A stretch of DNA of 45,530 bases from Candidatus Zixiibacteriota bacterium. GTDB taxonomy: Bacteria; Zixibacteria; MSB-5A5; WJJR01; JAJRUJ01. Below are positions 34,838 through 44,519 of this stretch, piece by piece. The notes under the pieces are model-generated. The model worked only from the letters and a program-made list of their open reading frames with translations. It was not told the origin of the DNA and did not search any database. The position numbers were made by a program, and so were the translations under genes. The stretch's first letter is position 1. Every line of letters starts with the position of its first letter. The stretch lies in NCBI GenBank assembly GCA_024277855.1, contig JAJRUJ010000098.1, forward strand, positions 1 to 45,530. Direction: 5' to 3'.

Positions 34838-37800
34838 TTAGAAACTGAATTCGAGCCAGATGCTCACCTGGCGAACGTGGTTGGCCTGGCCGGTCTGGTT
34901 GTTTTTAGTGTCCTGCCAGTTCATCTGAAACCCGCCCTTCATCGAGGAAGAAAAACTGTAATTCGCGCGCGGCTCGATGGTGAACGTGCTGCGATCATCA
35001 GTGATGGTATAGGCCCCGTCAGTCGGCTTGGACTTTTTCTCCGAAAGACTGGCGGTATACTTGATCGCCAGACTCAGCGACAAGGTGCTTTTCAGCCGGA
35101 GGTTGCGTAAGAACGGGAGACGAACGCCGTTCGGCGCACGGAAAGAGTAGTTGGTGGAAAACCCGATGGTCCGTGACGATTTGCGCGAATCCAAATAATT
35201 CCCCAGGCCGAAATTGTTTTTCACCGAGCGATTGAGTGAAAAACTGTAATCACCGGTCAACCGCAAGCCGTTGCGGAAACTCTGCGACAGACGCAATGAC
35301 GCGCCGACTTTGTCCGCTTCTTCCTTAGTCTCGGGCAACCAGGACAGAACCGAATCACCATCGGCCGTCTGATATTTTTCCGTTTCATTGGTCGTATGCG
35401 AATAGTCGAGTTTGATCACCGAGATATCAAGTACCCAGCGAACCGGTTTAATCCATCCCAGTGGTTTGAAATTCGACAAATTGCGCAACGATGTCGAAAG
35501 TTTGGGAAAGGTCTCGCCGGCCCGTCGCGTGCTGGTCGTCGAATAATTGGTCGTCTTGCTCCGGTCGTAACCGGTGGTGACCTTGGCCAGCCCCAGGAGG
35601 TTGATCGCCGAGTTGAGCGAATATTTATCGGTGAGTGCTTCGCTGTCCCGATTATACGTGCTCGATCCACCGCTGGATCGGGCCACGTCTAGACTGTCGG
35701 TAAACCCCAGCCGATACAACAACGACGGCCGGGCCATCAGCCCGTAATTCGTGCGGTTTTCCGTGTGCGAAAAATTCCCCTTAAACGGTTCAAACGGGCT
35801 GGTCACCTGCCGCAACAGCCAGACAAACGGCGCGTGCGGTTTAAACGCGAAACCACCGGAGTCTTTTTTCTTTTCTTCCCTGGCCGGGGGGCCGGTCGAA
35901 TCGGGTGGAGCCCCCCGTTGTGCTTCCCGTTTGCGCCGTTTGTCTGCTGACGACGAGCGGCGACTCCGACCTTTTTTCGATACGCCGAGGAGTTTTCGCA
36001 GGTTCAATGTTGCACCGGTCGACAACCGCGAGGAAACCGCTCCCGACCGTGACCCGTCCCGGTAACGTTTCGGGTCGGCGTCTTCGGAATAGTCGCCGTT
36101 GTAGGTCAACGAGGGCGAGAGAAAACGGAGAACCGGCACCGAATACCGCAGGCCCAGACGCTGGGTAAACTTGATTTCCTGGCCGAATTTAAGATGGCGG
36201 GGATTAAAAGAAAACTGCAGTCGTTCCGGGTCATACAAGTCGCGTTCAGTAGAAAAGCCGTACGTTCCTCCGAGCACCGAAAACGGATCGAACGAAAAAT
36301 CCGCCTGGCCTTTAAACGTCCGGGTAAAACTCGGCACCAGGTAACCCAGGTTGTTGATCTTGGTTGAGCGCGTGCGCCGCAACTCACCACGGGCGGTAAA
36401 CTTCTTGGGCAACAACCTCAGCCGGGTGTCCCAGATCGACTTGGGGAAAAACAGGTACCTGGTCCAGGCCAAAGGCGAGATCGGCAACAGTGTCTTGTTT
36501 GAATATGAATAGTCACTACGCACATTGTACGTTTCCGAGAGGGAGGTCGTCCGCGGCGACCAGAGATTTTTGCGGGTAAGAGAACCGGAAAATTTTATCG
36601 CATTCACCGTCAACTTAGCGAGCCAGTGCTTTGTCGGCAGCGTCGCTTTCAACGAGGAGGAAAACCCGTAACTGATATTGGTCGTGGTCTCTTTTGCCAG
36701 CAGTTCGGGGGTCAACACAATATCCGACCCGGTGAGCAATTTCGGCTCGGAGACATCTTTGGAATATTTCAAGGTCAACGGGATGCTCACCCGCCAGGCC
36801 GCCGGCAAAAGCTTGCCGATTGAAAAGGAAGTATTGGCGCTGAGCCGGGTCCGGGTTGAACCATTAAGCAGGCTGGAGCCGGAGGCCGAATTGGCCCCGG
36901 TCAATCCGCGGAATGAATAAGTTTGGTATTCCGAATTGACTGCAAAACCCCAGAAATCGGCAAACTGAGCGTTTAACGATAACCGGGCGGCGGTACCGGC
37001 GTCATTGCGGACGTTATTGAGTTGTAATTCATTACACCAGATCTCGCCGGAGAACTTATCATAGAGTCCTTCATTATATGTTACACCGACGGCAAAATAT
37101 TGTATCTGCGTCAGGGTCGGATTACCGTGAATTTTATACTCGCCGGAATAGCGGTCGCCAAACTCATCAGCGGCAACCGTCTGTTTCAGCGGAGTTAATT
37201 CATCGAAATTAAACTTGATCGAGTTGCTGTCCCAGCCCGGGTAACAACGGATATGCTGCTCGTAATAATTGTTCTCATCCAGCCCCATGCGAAAAATAAA
37301 CGAGACGACCGCCGAATCCCGGAAGAGATACGAGGAGACCGGCGGATCGCCGACGAGGGCCGATTTGGTGTCGCCGTGGACAAACATCCGCATCGTTTCG
37401 TACCCGGTATAATCCTCCGCCCGCGTGAGTATTTTCACCGCCCAGCCGGTATCGCCCTCCTCAAAGTTTTCGAAACGCAGCAGGAGCGACTGTTCTCTTT
37501 CAGTGATATTGCTTTGTTTATTTTCTTCACCGACAACACCGCCCGGGTCGTAGTCGGTATTTTCCTCGGAATTGATCGCCTCGGCGCGAAATCGTTTGTC
37601 ATCGGCGACGATGTCGTCGGCCAGCGGCTGCGCCCGCCAGCGGTTTTCCACAATATGCATTTCGGCGATAACTATCTGGGTCATTTCGGTCAAACCATCG
37701 ACCCACAACCGCGCAAAACTGATCAGACTCGAATCACGATTTCCGGTTGTGTTTTCCAGATCCTCACTGTCACTCCAAAGTGGAATTCGATAGGTGCGAA

Positions 37801-40800
37801 ATACCAGCTTTTTTCCGGCGGCTGATTCGTGGCGGTCGGCGACACGGCGCGAACCCTCAACTTCAAAGGGGGATCCGCCGAGGTCAATGGCATAGGAGAA
37901 GTAGTTGTTGTTCTGATCGAGAAAATCGTTGTTATTCAGGTCTTCGGTGTCGGGCCGATACCCCGAACGATCGCCCTTGGAATTGCCTTCGGTGCCATTG
38001 ATGTTGTCGTAGACAAAGGGGTCGTCATCGGAATATTTCCAATCGTCGCCGTGGGGATCGGGGTTGCTTTCGGCATCGTAACCCTCTTCATCAACGGAAA
38101 ACACACCATCCAGACCCGTATCTTCACCTTCATCCAGGATGCCATTCTTAATCCGAATCCGCGTTCCATTCTCGTCATACACATCACGGTCTTCGGTGTC
38201 CAGAGAGCCGTCGCCGTCGATATCTTCGCTGATTTCCCCGAGATCAAGGTGCAACTTCCCTTCCACGTAGCCATACGTCCCCAACCGAATCTCGAGATAC
38301 TGCGCCCGGCTCTGGTCTTGCATGCCGGTCGAAAGCGCCCGCATGATCCCGTCCCATGAATTGGTTTCATGCGGCTGCATTTGCAGGTACAACACCTCCA
38401 TCCGCTGGTCCTGGGCATTCTTGGCCTGGCGGTCGTAGACATCGCTCACCAAAAAATCATGGTACGGGTTATACCAGATCAGGGTGTCGCGCGGCACATC
38501 GGTCATGCTCGTCGGGGGTGACGCCCTGGTCCAGGACTCCCGTAAAACGCCGAGGGAGGTAAGCAATTGAATTGCCTCAAAATCATCGACCAACACATAC
38601 CCGGCGGTATTGGGATTGGGCATCGAGCGGGCAATCTCACCGCTGATGCGCAAGTTCGACCGGGCGGAAGTTTCGACCAGCGGCAGCGCGTTGGCCAGGC
38701 GCGTCATCCAGGCCGGATTCGAGACCAGGGCAAAATCCACCTCGCCGACCAGGTCACGTGATGTTTCCTGGCCGAGTTTCGGTTTACGGTCGGACGATTT
38801 CTGCGATTTATAGAGAAACGTCGAACCGATATTAAATCCCGGTCCCGCGGCATACTCAGCCCGCGCACCGAGCAGGGTCTTGCGCTCGGCGCTGATAAAC
38901 GGGGCATATTCGAAATCAATCGTCAGGTCACCGGTCGGATCATTAAGTACCCGGTCACTGATGAAGGTAATCTGTCCCAGTTCATAGTCGATCTGGTAAT
39001 CGACATTACGGATCAGTTTTGCGGAATTGAAAGTGACCGTTTCTGAGTTTTGCAGGATATTGATTTTGCGCAATGAGTAAGTCGACGTCCGCCGGCTGGT
39101 CGTAATCTGGATATAATACTTGCTCTGTTCGGTCAGTTCTTTGGTCGTAGAGGTGGTGTATATCGCCGGAACCGTCTCGTCCAATACCGAATCCGGGGCA
39201 CTGGGCGCATATCCGACCGGCGGGTCGGGAGCGAATGGCTTATGGTTGGGAAACAGGATATGTCCGCGATAAAGGTCGAGCAAATAGTCAACATTGTCGA
39301 CCCGGTCGTCGGGGGCCTCCGCCCCGGCCGAATTGAATTTGTCCAGTCCCAACAGTTGCAGATAGGGCACACCGTTCTGATGATTGAGATTCGCGTTGTT
39401 CCGTTCGGTCCCGGCGGCGCCTTTGTAGATGTCGAGTTGGAACTCGTCGTATTTGAGACGCTTGGCCCCGAGGTTGTAAACATTTTTCCATTCATAATCC
39501 CAGGTTTCACTGGTATGTGTCCGCTTCGCCGGTTTGAGCATTTTCAAGGCCAGGGTGTCGCCGTTTCCGAGATTCCCGACTTCGACAATCCCCTGCGGCG
39601 TCCGGACTTTCATGTAGCAGGCCAGCAGTTCGTTGACCCGATGCTGACGTTCGAGCCGGATCCAGAACTGTCCTGGTTCGAGAAAGTAGTCCTTCCCGTC
39701 GATCATCTCGCGGACAAACGAGCCGGCGAATTCATGGCTGAACGCCTCCGGGTTATTCGGATCGATATAGAGGTTGGCATACGGGTCTTCCCCCGCCGAC
39801 TGCGAACTCCCCACACCGAACAATCGGAAATCGACGATCGAGTCGGTGGCCATATCGAATCCCAGTCCCAGCGAATCGGGGCCGATCTTGCCGACATCGT
39901 AATACGTTCGCTGCAGATAGGAATAATCACGGATAGTCACTACGTTTTCGGTGGCCCCGGCGGTAAACCGCGTTTTCTCGGTATTCCCTTTTTCCTGCGA
40001 GGCAATAACCGTCAAGTCGATATTGCCCAGCTTGGCGGTCGACTTGATCCCGAACAAGCCCTGGATTCGCTGTGAATAGCCGACAAATCGCGAGTTAGGC
40101 AGGTTCAATGTCGTATTCCCCAACTCGACTGACTGCAGGATATCGTCCTCGTCGCCCTTGTAGCGGATCTGGATTCGGTTGGACAGGTCGGATTCGCGCT
40201 TGGAGTCCTGATCAACCGAAACGAAAATCTTCGACCCGATGTTCCCTTTGATCGTGAAGCGCGAGGTCTGCTTCATATCCAGGGACGGGAATTTACTTTG
40301 CCGGAAAGTACCGGTGTTCTGCACTCCACCCTGCCAACGCGACGTCCCCGAGAACAGAATTTTCCGGTAACCATTGACTTTCAAACCCACCCCGCCTTCG
40401 CCGAGAATCGCCCGCACCGATTTGGGGACTTTGACAATCTCCCAGGACAGCCCTGAGCCATGTTTCTGGAACTGGGCCTTGGTCAGCGAAAGAGTGAGAT
40501 TTTTCCGCCAGCGGTCGATCACCCGCGCTTCATTCCGCTCCCGGTTGAACGTGACAATGTCCATCGCCAGCGGGGCGGAAACGGGTTGGTCATTGTAATA
40601 GGAGCGGATTTGCGCGTACCCGGTGTAGTAATTGATGACTACTTCGGAGCGCGGACCTTTACTCGGGTATTTTAATAACGGAATTCCGGAAGTGTCGGTG
40701 AAACAAAGACCGATTTCGTGAGTTTGTGGCTGGAATATCTCAATGGTACGGCCATGGTAATCCAGTGTCGCCACCATGCCGACCGAGTAGGCGCGGGAGG

Positions 40801-40915
40801 CAAACAACAGAAACAACACCGGTATCAAGCAGATAACCCGGCGCCACTGCAGCTTATGACTTGCTCCAATCAAATACTGCAAAAACCTCGCTCCCCCGGT
40901 TGGGGTTATTAACAC
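34838..40915 (-). CDS. sprA: Outer-membrane translocon protein SprA
   Basis: 2025 residues, close to SprA of the type IX secretion system, a very large beta-barrel that exports folded proteins across the outer membrane. An N-terminal signal (about 24-44, VICLIPVLFLLFASRAYS) is followed by SprA-type segments: SRFTIKGNIGSKIFVSVDQDSKRESDLSNRI is the longest, near 230-260, then IRYKGDEDDILQSVELGN. An Asp-rich, calcium-like repeat zone lies at about 890-1015 (DIDGDGSLDTED, DLNNNDFLDQNNN). The C-terminal half is amphipathic strands ending in Phe. A basic, low-complexity insert occurs near 1648-1685. The frame opens with GTG at 40915; a TTG eleven codons later has a better ribosome site (GGGGGAG). 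Somewhat shorter than Bacteroidetes SprA. No other T9SS gene is in the window. Confidence 0.92.
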   Translation of the reverse strand: MLITPTGGARFLQYLIGASHKLQWRRVICLIPVLFLLFASRAYSVGMVATLDYHGRTIEIFQPQTHEIGLCFTDTSGIPLLKYPSKGPRSEVVINYYTGYAQIRSYYNDQPVSAPLAMDIVTFNRERNEARVIDRWRKNLTLSLTKAQFQKHGSGLSWEIVKVPKSVRAILGEGGVGLKVNGYRKILFSGTSRWQGGVQNTGTFRQSKFPSLDMKQTSRFTIKGNIGSKIFVSVDQDSKRESDLSNRIQIRYKGDEDDILQSVELGNTTLNLPNSRFVGYSQRIQGLFGIKSTAKLGNIDLTVIASQEKGNTEKTRFTAGATENVVTIRDYSYLQRTYYDVGKIGPDSLGLGFDMATDSIVDFRLFGVGSSQSAGEDPYANLYIDPNNPEAFSHEFAGSFVREMIDGKDYFLEPGQFWIRLERQHRVNELLACYMKVRTPQGIVEVGNLGNGDTLALKMLKPAKRTHTSETWDYEWKNVYNLGAKRLKYDEFQLDIYKGAAGTERNNANLNHQNGVPYLQLLGLDKFNSAGAEAPDDRVDNVDYLLDLYRGHILFPNHKPFAPDPPVGYAPSAPDSVLDETVPAIYTTSTTKELTEQSKYYIQITTSRRTSTYSLRKINILQNSETVTFNSAKLIRNVDYQIDYELGQITFISDRVLNDPTGDLTIDFEYAPFISAERKTLLGARAEYAAGPGFNIGSTFLYKSQKSSDRKPKLGQETSRDLVGEVDFALVSNPAWMTRLANALPLVETSARSNLRISGEIARSMPNPNTAGYVLVDDFEAIQLLTSLGVLRESWTRASPPTSMTDVPRDTLIWYNPYHDFLVSDVYDRQAKNAQDQRMEVLYLQMQPHETNSWDGIMRALSTGMQDQSRAQYLEIRLGTYGYVEGKLHLDLGEISEDIDGDGSLDTEDRDVYDENGTRIRIKNGILDEGEDTGLDGVFSVDEEGYDAESNPDPHGDDWKYSDDDPFVYDNINGTEGNSKGDRSGYRPDTEDLNNNDFLDQNNNYFSYAIDLGGSPFEVEGSRRVADRHESAAGKKLVFRTYRIPLWSDSEDLENTTGNRDSSLISFARLWVDGLTEMTQIVIAEMHIVENRWRAQPLADDIVADDKRFRAEAINSEENTDYDPGGVVGEENKQSNITEREQSLLLRFENFEEGDTGWAVKILTRAEDYTGYETMRMFVHGDTKSALVGDPPVSSYLFRDSAVVSFIFRMGLDENNYYEQHIRCYPGWDSNSIKFNFDELTPLKQTVAADEFGDRYSGEYKIHGNPTLTQIQYFAVGVTYNEGLYDKFSGEIWCNELQLNNVRNDAGTAARLSLNAQFADFWGFAVNSEYQTYSFRGLTGANSASGSSLLNGSTRTRLSANTSFSIGKLLPAAWRVSIPLTLKYSKDVSEPKLLTGSDIVLTPELLAKETTTNISYGFSSSLKATLPTKHWLAKLTVNAIKFSGSLTRKNLWSPRTTSLSETYNVRSDYSYSNKTLLPISPLAWTRYLFFPKSIWDTRLRLLPKKFTARGELRRTRSTKINNLGYLVPSFTRTFKGQADFSFDPFSVLGGTYGFSTERDLYDPERLQFSFNPRHLKFGQEIKFTQRLGLRYSVPVLRFLSPSLTYNGDYSEDADPKRYRDGSRSGAVSSRLSTGATLNLRKLLGVSKKGRSRRSSSADKRRKREAQRGAPPDSTGPPAREEKKKDSGGFAFKPHAPFVWLLRQVTSPFEPFKGNFSHTENRTNYGLMARPSLLYRLGFTDSLDVARSSGGSSTYNRDSEALTDKYSLNSAINLLGLAKVTTGYDRSKTTNYSTTSTRRAGETFPKLSTSLRNLSNFKPLGWIKPVRWVLDISVIKLDYSHTTNETEKYQTADGDSVLSWLPETKEEADKVGASLRLSQSFRNGLRLTGDYSFSLNRSVKNNFGLGNYLDSRKSSRTIGFSTNYSFRAPNGVRLPFLRNLRLKSTLSLSLAIKYTASLSEKKSKPTDGAYTITDDRSTFTIEPRANYSFSSSMKGGFQMNWQDTKNNQTGQANHVRQVSIWLEFSF

Positions 40916-41076
40916 TCTTTAGATAGTATCGATAGGCGACTCCTTTCTCTAAACCATAAAACTCCAATCGCTTAGCAGATTGGCGGCCTTTTCATCATTC
41001 TACTTCATCTCTGTATCGGTGCAATCGCCATGCCGATTTGCCTGTGACAGCGGGACATATCCCCGACCACCCCGAT

Positions 41077-42000
41077 TTACATACCCAAGAAACGAACTTC
41101 TTCTTCCAATTCAACCCCAAATTTATCAAAAACGGCAACTTTCATCTTCTCGGCCAAAGCCAGGACATCGGCCGCCGAAGCCCCGCCGAGGTTGACAATC
41201 ACGTTGGCGTGCCGATCACTAACCGCCGCCTGCCCCACGGTAAATGATTTTGCCCCGGCCTCTTCCAGAAGCCGCCCCGCGGCGATTTTGCCGTACGGAG
41301 CGGAGGGGTCCTCGATATTCTTAAAATAGCTCCCGGCACAGATGTCTCCCGGCGGTAATTTGGCGTCTCGCCGGGCAATGATCTCATCCGCGCTTTTACG
41401 CAGAACAGCCGAGTCAGCCGGGCTGAGAATCAGACGAATATCCAACACAATTTCACCCGAGGTTTTTAGCCGGCTGGTCCGATAGGCGAAACCCAGTTGC
41501 TCGCCGGACAGATCGATGGTCCGGCTATCGGTGTCGAGCACTCGTACACCTTCGAGGACATCGGCGATCGACTGTCCGTACGCCCCCGCATTGCCGACTA
41601 CCGCCCCACCGATTGATCCGGGGATTCCGGCCAGCTTTTCCAGTCCCGCCAGCCCCTCGGCAACGGCAAAATCAACCAAGTCGTTCAGATGCGCCCCAGC
41701 TTCGGCAGTGATCCGTTTGCCGTCACGCGCAAGAGAACGGCACCGGTTGACGATTACCAACCCCTTGATCCCCCGGTCACCGATTAAGAGATTACTCCCC
41801 TCGCCGAGGATAGTGGTCTTGATACCGGCCGCGCGGGCGGAGCCGATCAACTCGGCCAGATCATCGGTCGATTCGATCTCGGCCAACAGTTGCGCCGGGC
41901 CGCCGATCCCAAAAGTCGTATACTCAGCCAGCGGGACATCCCGCCGGATACGTGTTGCAAACTTCCCGGGCAGCTGCCCGACTTCGACTTCGGCGGTCAT
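41077..42000 (-). CDS. murB: UDP-N-acetylenolpyruvoylglucosamine reductase
   Basis: Reduces UDP-GlcNAc-enolpyruvate to UDP-MurNAc with NADPH and FAD in peptidoglycan synthesis. 307 residues. FAD-binding motifs are YTTFGIGGPAQ (27-37), GEGSNLL (67-73) and AGIPGSIGGAVVGNAGAYG (124-142). The catalytic Ser is S224 in AGSYFKN, and the catalytic Glu is in the terminal EEEVRFLG. Complete. It lies 161 bases upstream of sprA on the same strand; cotranscription is possible but unproven. Other mur genes are not nearby. Confidence 0.96.
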   Translation of the reverse strand: MTAEVEVGQLPGKFATRIRRDVPLAEYTTFGIGGPAQLLAEIESTDDLAELIGSARAAGIKTTILGEGSNLLIGDRGIKGLVIVNRCRSLARDGKRITAEAGAHLNDLVDFAVAEGLAGLEKLAGIPGSIGGAVVGNAGAYGQSIADVLEGVRVLDTDSRTIDLSGEQLGFAYRTSRLKTSGEIVLDIRLILSPADSAVLRKSADEIIARRDAKLPPGDICAGSYFKNIEDPSAPYGKIAAGRLLEEAGAKSFTVGQAAVSDRHANVIVNLGGASAADVLALAEKMKVAVFDKFGVELEEEVRFLGM

Positions 42001-42514
42001 ACTCTCCCCGGATCCGGCCGCTTGTGGTTTTTTGATCGCACCATCAGGATATAAAGTATCGAATTAACTCGCCGCAGGCAACGCCAACGGCCTCATCGAA
42101 CGAGGTAAATTCATAATTTAGTTGACACCCGGACACACTTCACCTACCCCCGCGAACCCGCCACGGCGGGCCATCGACTTGTCATATTGTACACCTGAAT
42201 CGGTGGTCGGTCGTATTAAGTTACTAAATAATATGATTTTCCCCAACATGTCACTCTTCCTGCGGAGTGTTGAAAAACCGAATTTTCTTGGTGTCCCGAC
42301 CTGGGTTCTGCCCGTTGGCTTCTCAACATTCGTAAGTTATTACCGGCGCATATGCTAAAGAGCACAGACGGCGGTGGCAATATACTGCCATTGACCACAA
42401 TATTTAATTACCGTGTTTCCTGATAGTATGCGGATCACCGGGATCTGACAGTGTGGTTCGCAAACGAACAAAGTGATTCCGTTTTACCCTTATTAATCAA
42501 TATATTCAGGGGCT
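42001..42514. other. Divergent intergenic region upstream of murB and radA
   Basis: About 510 bases without a convincing gene. It includes a small perfect hairpin CCCGC-CACG-GCGGG (42157-42170) and a weak inverted repeat TGTTGA...TCAACA enclosing about 50 bases (near 42269-42338). The last 100 bases are A/T-rich and probably hold the radA promoter, but clear -35/-10 boxes were not identified. Confidence 0.5.
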
Positions 42515-43873
42515 ATGGCCAAGAAAATCAAAACATTCTTCGCCTGCTCGTCCTGCGGCTCGACTTTCGCCAAATGGAGCGGCCAGTGCGGCCAGTGCGG
42601 CGAATGGAATACGCTGATCGAAGAACGTGCCGCTCCGGCGGGACGGACCAAACGACAGGGCGGACCGGCCGCCTTGCCGACCCCACTGGCGGAGGTTGCC
42701 AATTCCACCGACATGACCGTCAGTTGCGGGATCGGTGAACTCGACGATGTACTCGGCGGCGGACTGGTGCCCGGCGGAGTGTTGCTTTTGGCCGGCGAGC
42801 CGGGGATCGGTAAATCGACACTGCTTTTACAGGTTGCCGACCGAATCGCGATGGCTGGCCGGCCGGTCCTTTATATTTCCGGTGAGGAATCGTTACCCCA
42901 GATTAAAAACCGCGCCGAACGGCTCGGTCTCGGCTCGGCCAATCTGGCGGTACTGGCCGAAACCGACTGGCCGTCTATCGAGCAGTCAGTCCGTGAGGTC
43001 AACCCGGTTGTGCTGGTGATCGATTCGATCCAGACGACCCACCACCCGGACTGGCCCTCTCCCCCCGGCACGGTCGGGCAAATCCGCGAGTGCGCGCAGG
43101 CCCTGATCGATTACTGCAAAAAATCGAATGCAATCGGATTTTTGATCGGCCATGTGACCAAAGAAGGTGCAATTGCCGGACCGAAAGTCCTCGAACATAT
43201 GGTCGACACTGTCCTGTATTTTGAGGGCGAAAGACACCAGGCACACCGAATCGTCCGCTCGGTAAAAAACCGCTTCGGCCCCACCAACGAAATCGGGGTC
43301 TTCCGGATGACCGAAAGAGGTCTGATCGAGGTGACCGACCCGTCGGGGTTGTTCCTCTCCGAACGGCCCGAGGACGCGCCGGGATCGGTAGTCGGCTGCG
43401 CCGTCGAGGGGCGGCGGCCGTTTTTACTTGAGGTGCAGGCGCTGGTCACCCCCGCACATTACGGCTCACCCCAGCGGGTGAGCACCGGGGTCGACCAGCG
43501 GCGTTTGATTCTGAACATTGCGATTTTGGAGAAGATCTGCGGCTTGGCTCTGGGCGCGCGCGACGTATTCACCAACATCGCCGGGGGATTCAAATCGGCC
43601 GAACCGGCGCTGGACCTGGCGGTCTGCGCGGCGATAATCTCGGGATTCCAGGAAATCCCGATCCCCTCGGATACGTTTGTTGTCGGCGAAGTTGGCCTGG
43701 CCGGCGAAATCCGCGCGGTGCCGCATATCGAAACCCGGCTGAAAGAGGCCGAAAAAATGGGTTTCAAACGGGCGGTAATTCCGGCGGGGAACAAGAAAAA
43801 AATGGAGTATTCGGGAGACATTCAAACCATTGCCATCGCTTCATTGACCAATTTAATCAAAGTCATCAGCTAG
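42515..43873 (+). CDS. radA: DNA repair protein RadA (Sms)
   Basis: A RecA-like helicase that helps branch migration in recombination. 452 residues. The N-terminal zinc finger has C11, C14, C25 and C28 (ACSSC..GQCGQC). Walker A is GEPGIGKS (94-101), Walker B VVLVIDSIQT (165-174), and the RadA-specific KNRFG is at 251-255. The C-terminal part (about 285-452) is the Lon-like domain with GEVGLAGEIR. All motifs are intact. It is divergent from murB. Confidence 0.97.
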   Translation: MAKKIKTFFACSSCGSTFAKWSGQCGQCGEWNTLIEERAAPAGRTKRQGGPAALPTPLAEVANSTDMTVSCGIGELDDVLGGGLVPGGVLLLAGEPGIGKSTLLLQVADRIAMAGRPVLYISGEESLPQIKNRAERLGLGSANLAVLAETDWPSIEQSVREVNPVVLVIDSIQTTHHPDWPSPPGTVGQIRECAQALIDYCKKSNAIGFLIGHVTKEGAIAGPKVLEHMVDTVLYFEGERHQAHRIVRSVKNRFGPTNEIGVFRMTERGLIEVTDPSGLFLSERPEDAPGSVVGCAVEGRRPFLLEVQALVTPAHYGSPQRVSTGVDQRRLILNIAILEKICGLALGARDVFTNIAGGFKSAEPALDLAVCAAIISGFQEIPIPSDTFVVGEVGLAGEIRAVPHIETRLKEAEKMGFKRAVIPAGNKKKMEYSGDIQTIAIASLTNLIKVIS

Positions 43874-43974
43874 GATTCATCGATTTTTCTCTTCCTGCGT
43901 ATAACAAGTAGAGATCGGGAAATGGGGAATCTTTAAGAGCCCGATTTTATGTCGAGCAAGGCAGGAGGGTGCCG

Positions 43975-44256
43975 ATGTTTGTGCATATATCGATCCATTA
44001 TCCGCTCAGGGGGAAGGAGCAGTTTATCGTCGATTCGATGCACCGATTCGGCGAAGCGGTCAAGGACAAACCCGGTTTTCGACAGGTCCTCACCACCCGG
44101 GACAAGACAACCGGTAAGCTGGTCGGCATCGCTCTTTGGGATTCCGAGGAGCAATGGGAAGCCGCCAAACCGGCAATGCGCGATGCGATCAAGGATGACC
44201 CATTCCACGAATGGGAAGATGTCCCGTCAAAAGTCTACCGCCTCTACGAACAGTGA
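43975..44256 (+). CDS. Small ABM-domain (antibiotic biosynthesis monooxygenase-like) protein
   Basis: 93 residues with the dimeric ferredoxin-like fold of the ABM/YgiN superfamily: strand HISIHYPLRG, helix QFIVDSMHRFGEAVKDKPGF, strand RQVLTTRDKTTGKLVGIALWDSEEQW and a final helix. Members range from quinol monooxygenases to heme-degrading proteins; nothing here picks one. The ATG at 43975 is chosen because GGAGGG lies at 43964-43969; a GTG two codons earlier overlaps that ribosome site. It follows radA by about 100 bases but probably has its own control. Confidence 0.8.
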   Translation: MFVHISIHYPLRGKEQFIVDSMHRFGEAVKDKPGFRQVLTTRDKTTGKLVGIALWDSEEQWEAAKPAMRDAIKDDPFHEWEDVPSKVYRLYEQ

Positions 44257-44348
44257 GCATCTTTGATTTGTCGTGGTTGGGGGTGTCTCTCTCGTACTAT
44301 CGTCTTGATTTATGGCCCATGAGGACATACGCCGCGTACCGCTGATGG

Positions 44349-44416
44349 TGTCATTCCCGCCGTCCGCCTCTGGCGGACAGCGCACCATGAAAGGCCCAGA
44401 AGGTAATCCAGATTCC
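44349..44416. repeat. Degraded palindrome of the GTCATTCCCG family
   Basis: GTGTCATTCCCG at one end, an inner hairpin GTCCGCC-TCT-GGCGGAC (44362-44378), and AATCCAGATTCC at the other end. The first end matches the unit at 18839, but the right arm has decayed. Confidence 0.5.
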
Positions 44417-44468
44417 GCTATTACCGGCAACAACCCCCACCCCGCACAAGTTTGAAGTGGTCACGTCA

Positions 44469-44496
44469 GCCCGGAGCAAAGTTCCGGGCCATGCCT
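44469..44496. repeat. REP-like hairpin, copy of the 16615 element
   Basis: Perfect stem GCCCGGAGC-AAA-GTTCCGGGC (one G-T pair, 44469-44489) followed by CATGCCT. The reverse complement, AGGCATGGCCCGGAACTTTGCTCCGGGC, aligns with the element at 16615-16650. It lies just downstream of the ATC-hydrolase-like gene and could serve as its terminator. Confidence 0.6.
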
Positions 44497-44519
44497 TTCT
44501 CAATCATTTACAACAATCG

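Noticed and set aside
42122-42358. A 78-codon plus-strand open frame between murB and radA
   Set aside because: No ribosome site, no family resemblance and poor codon quality; probably not a gene.
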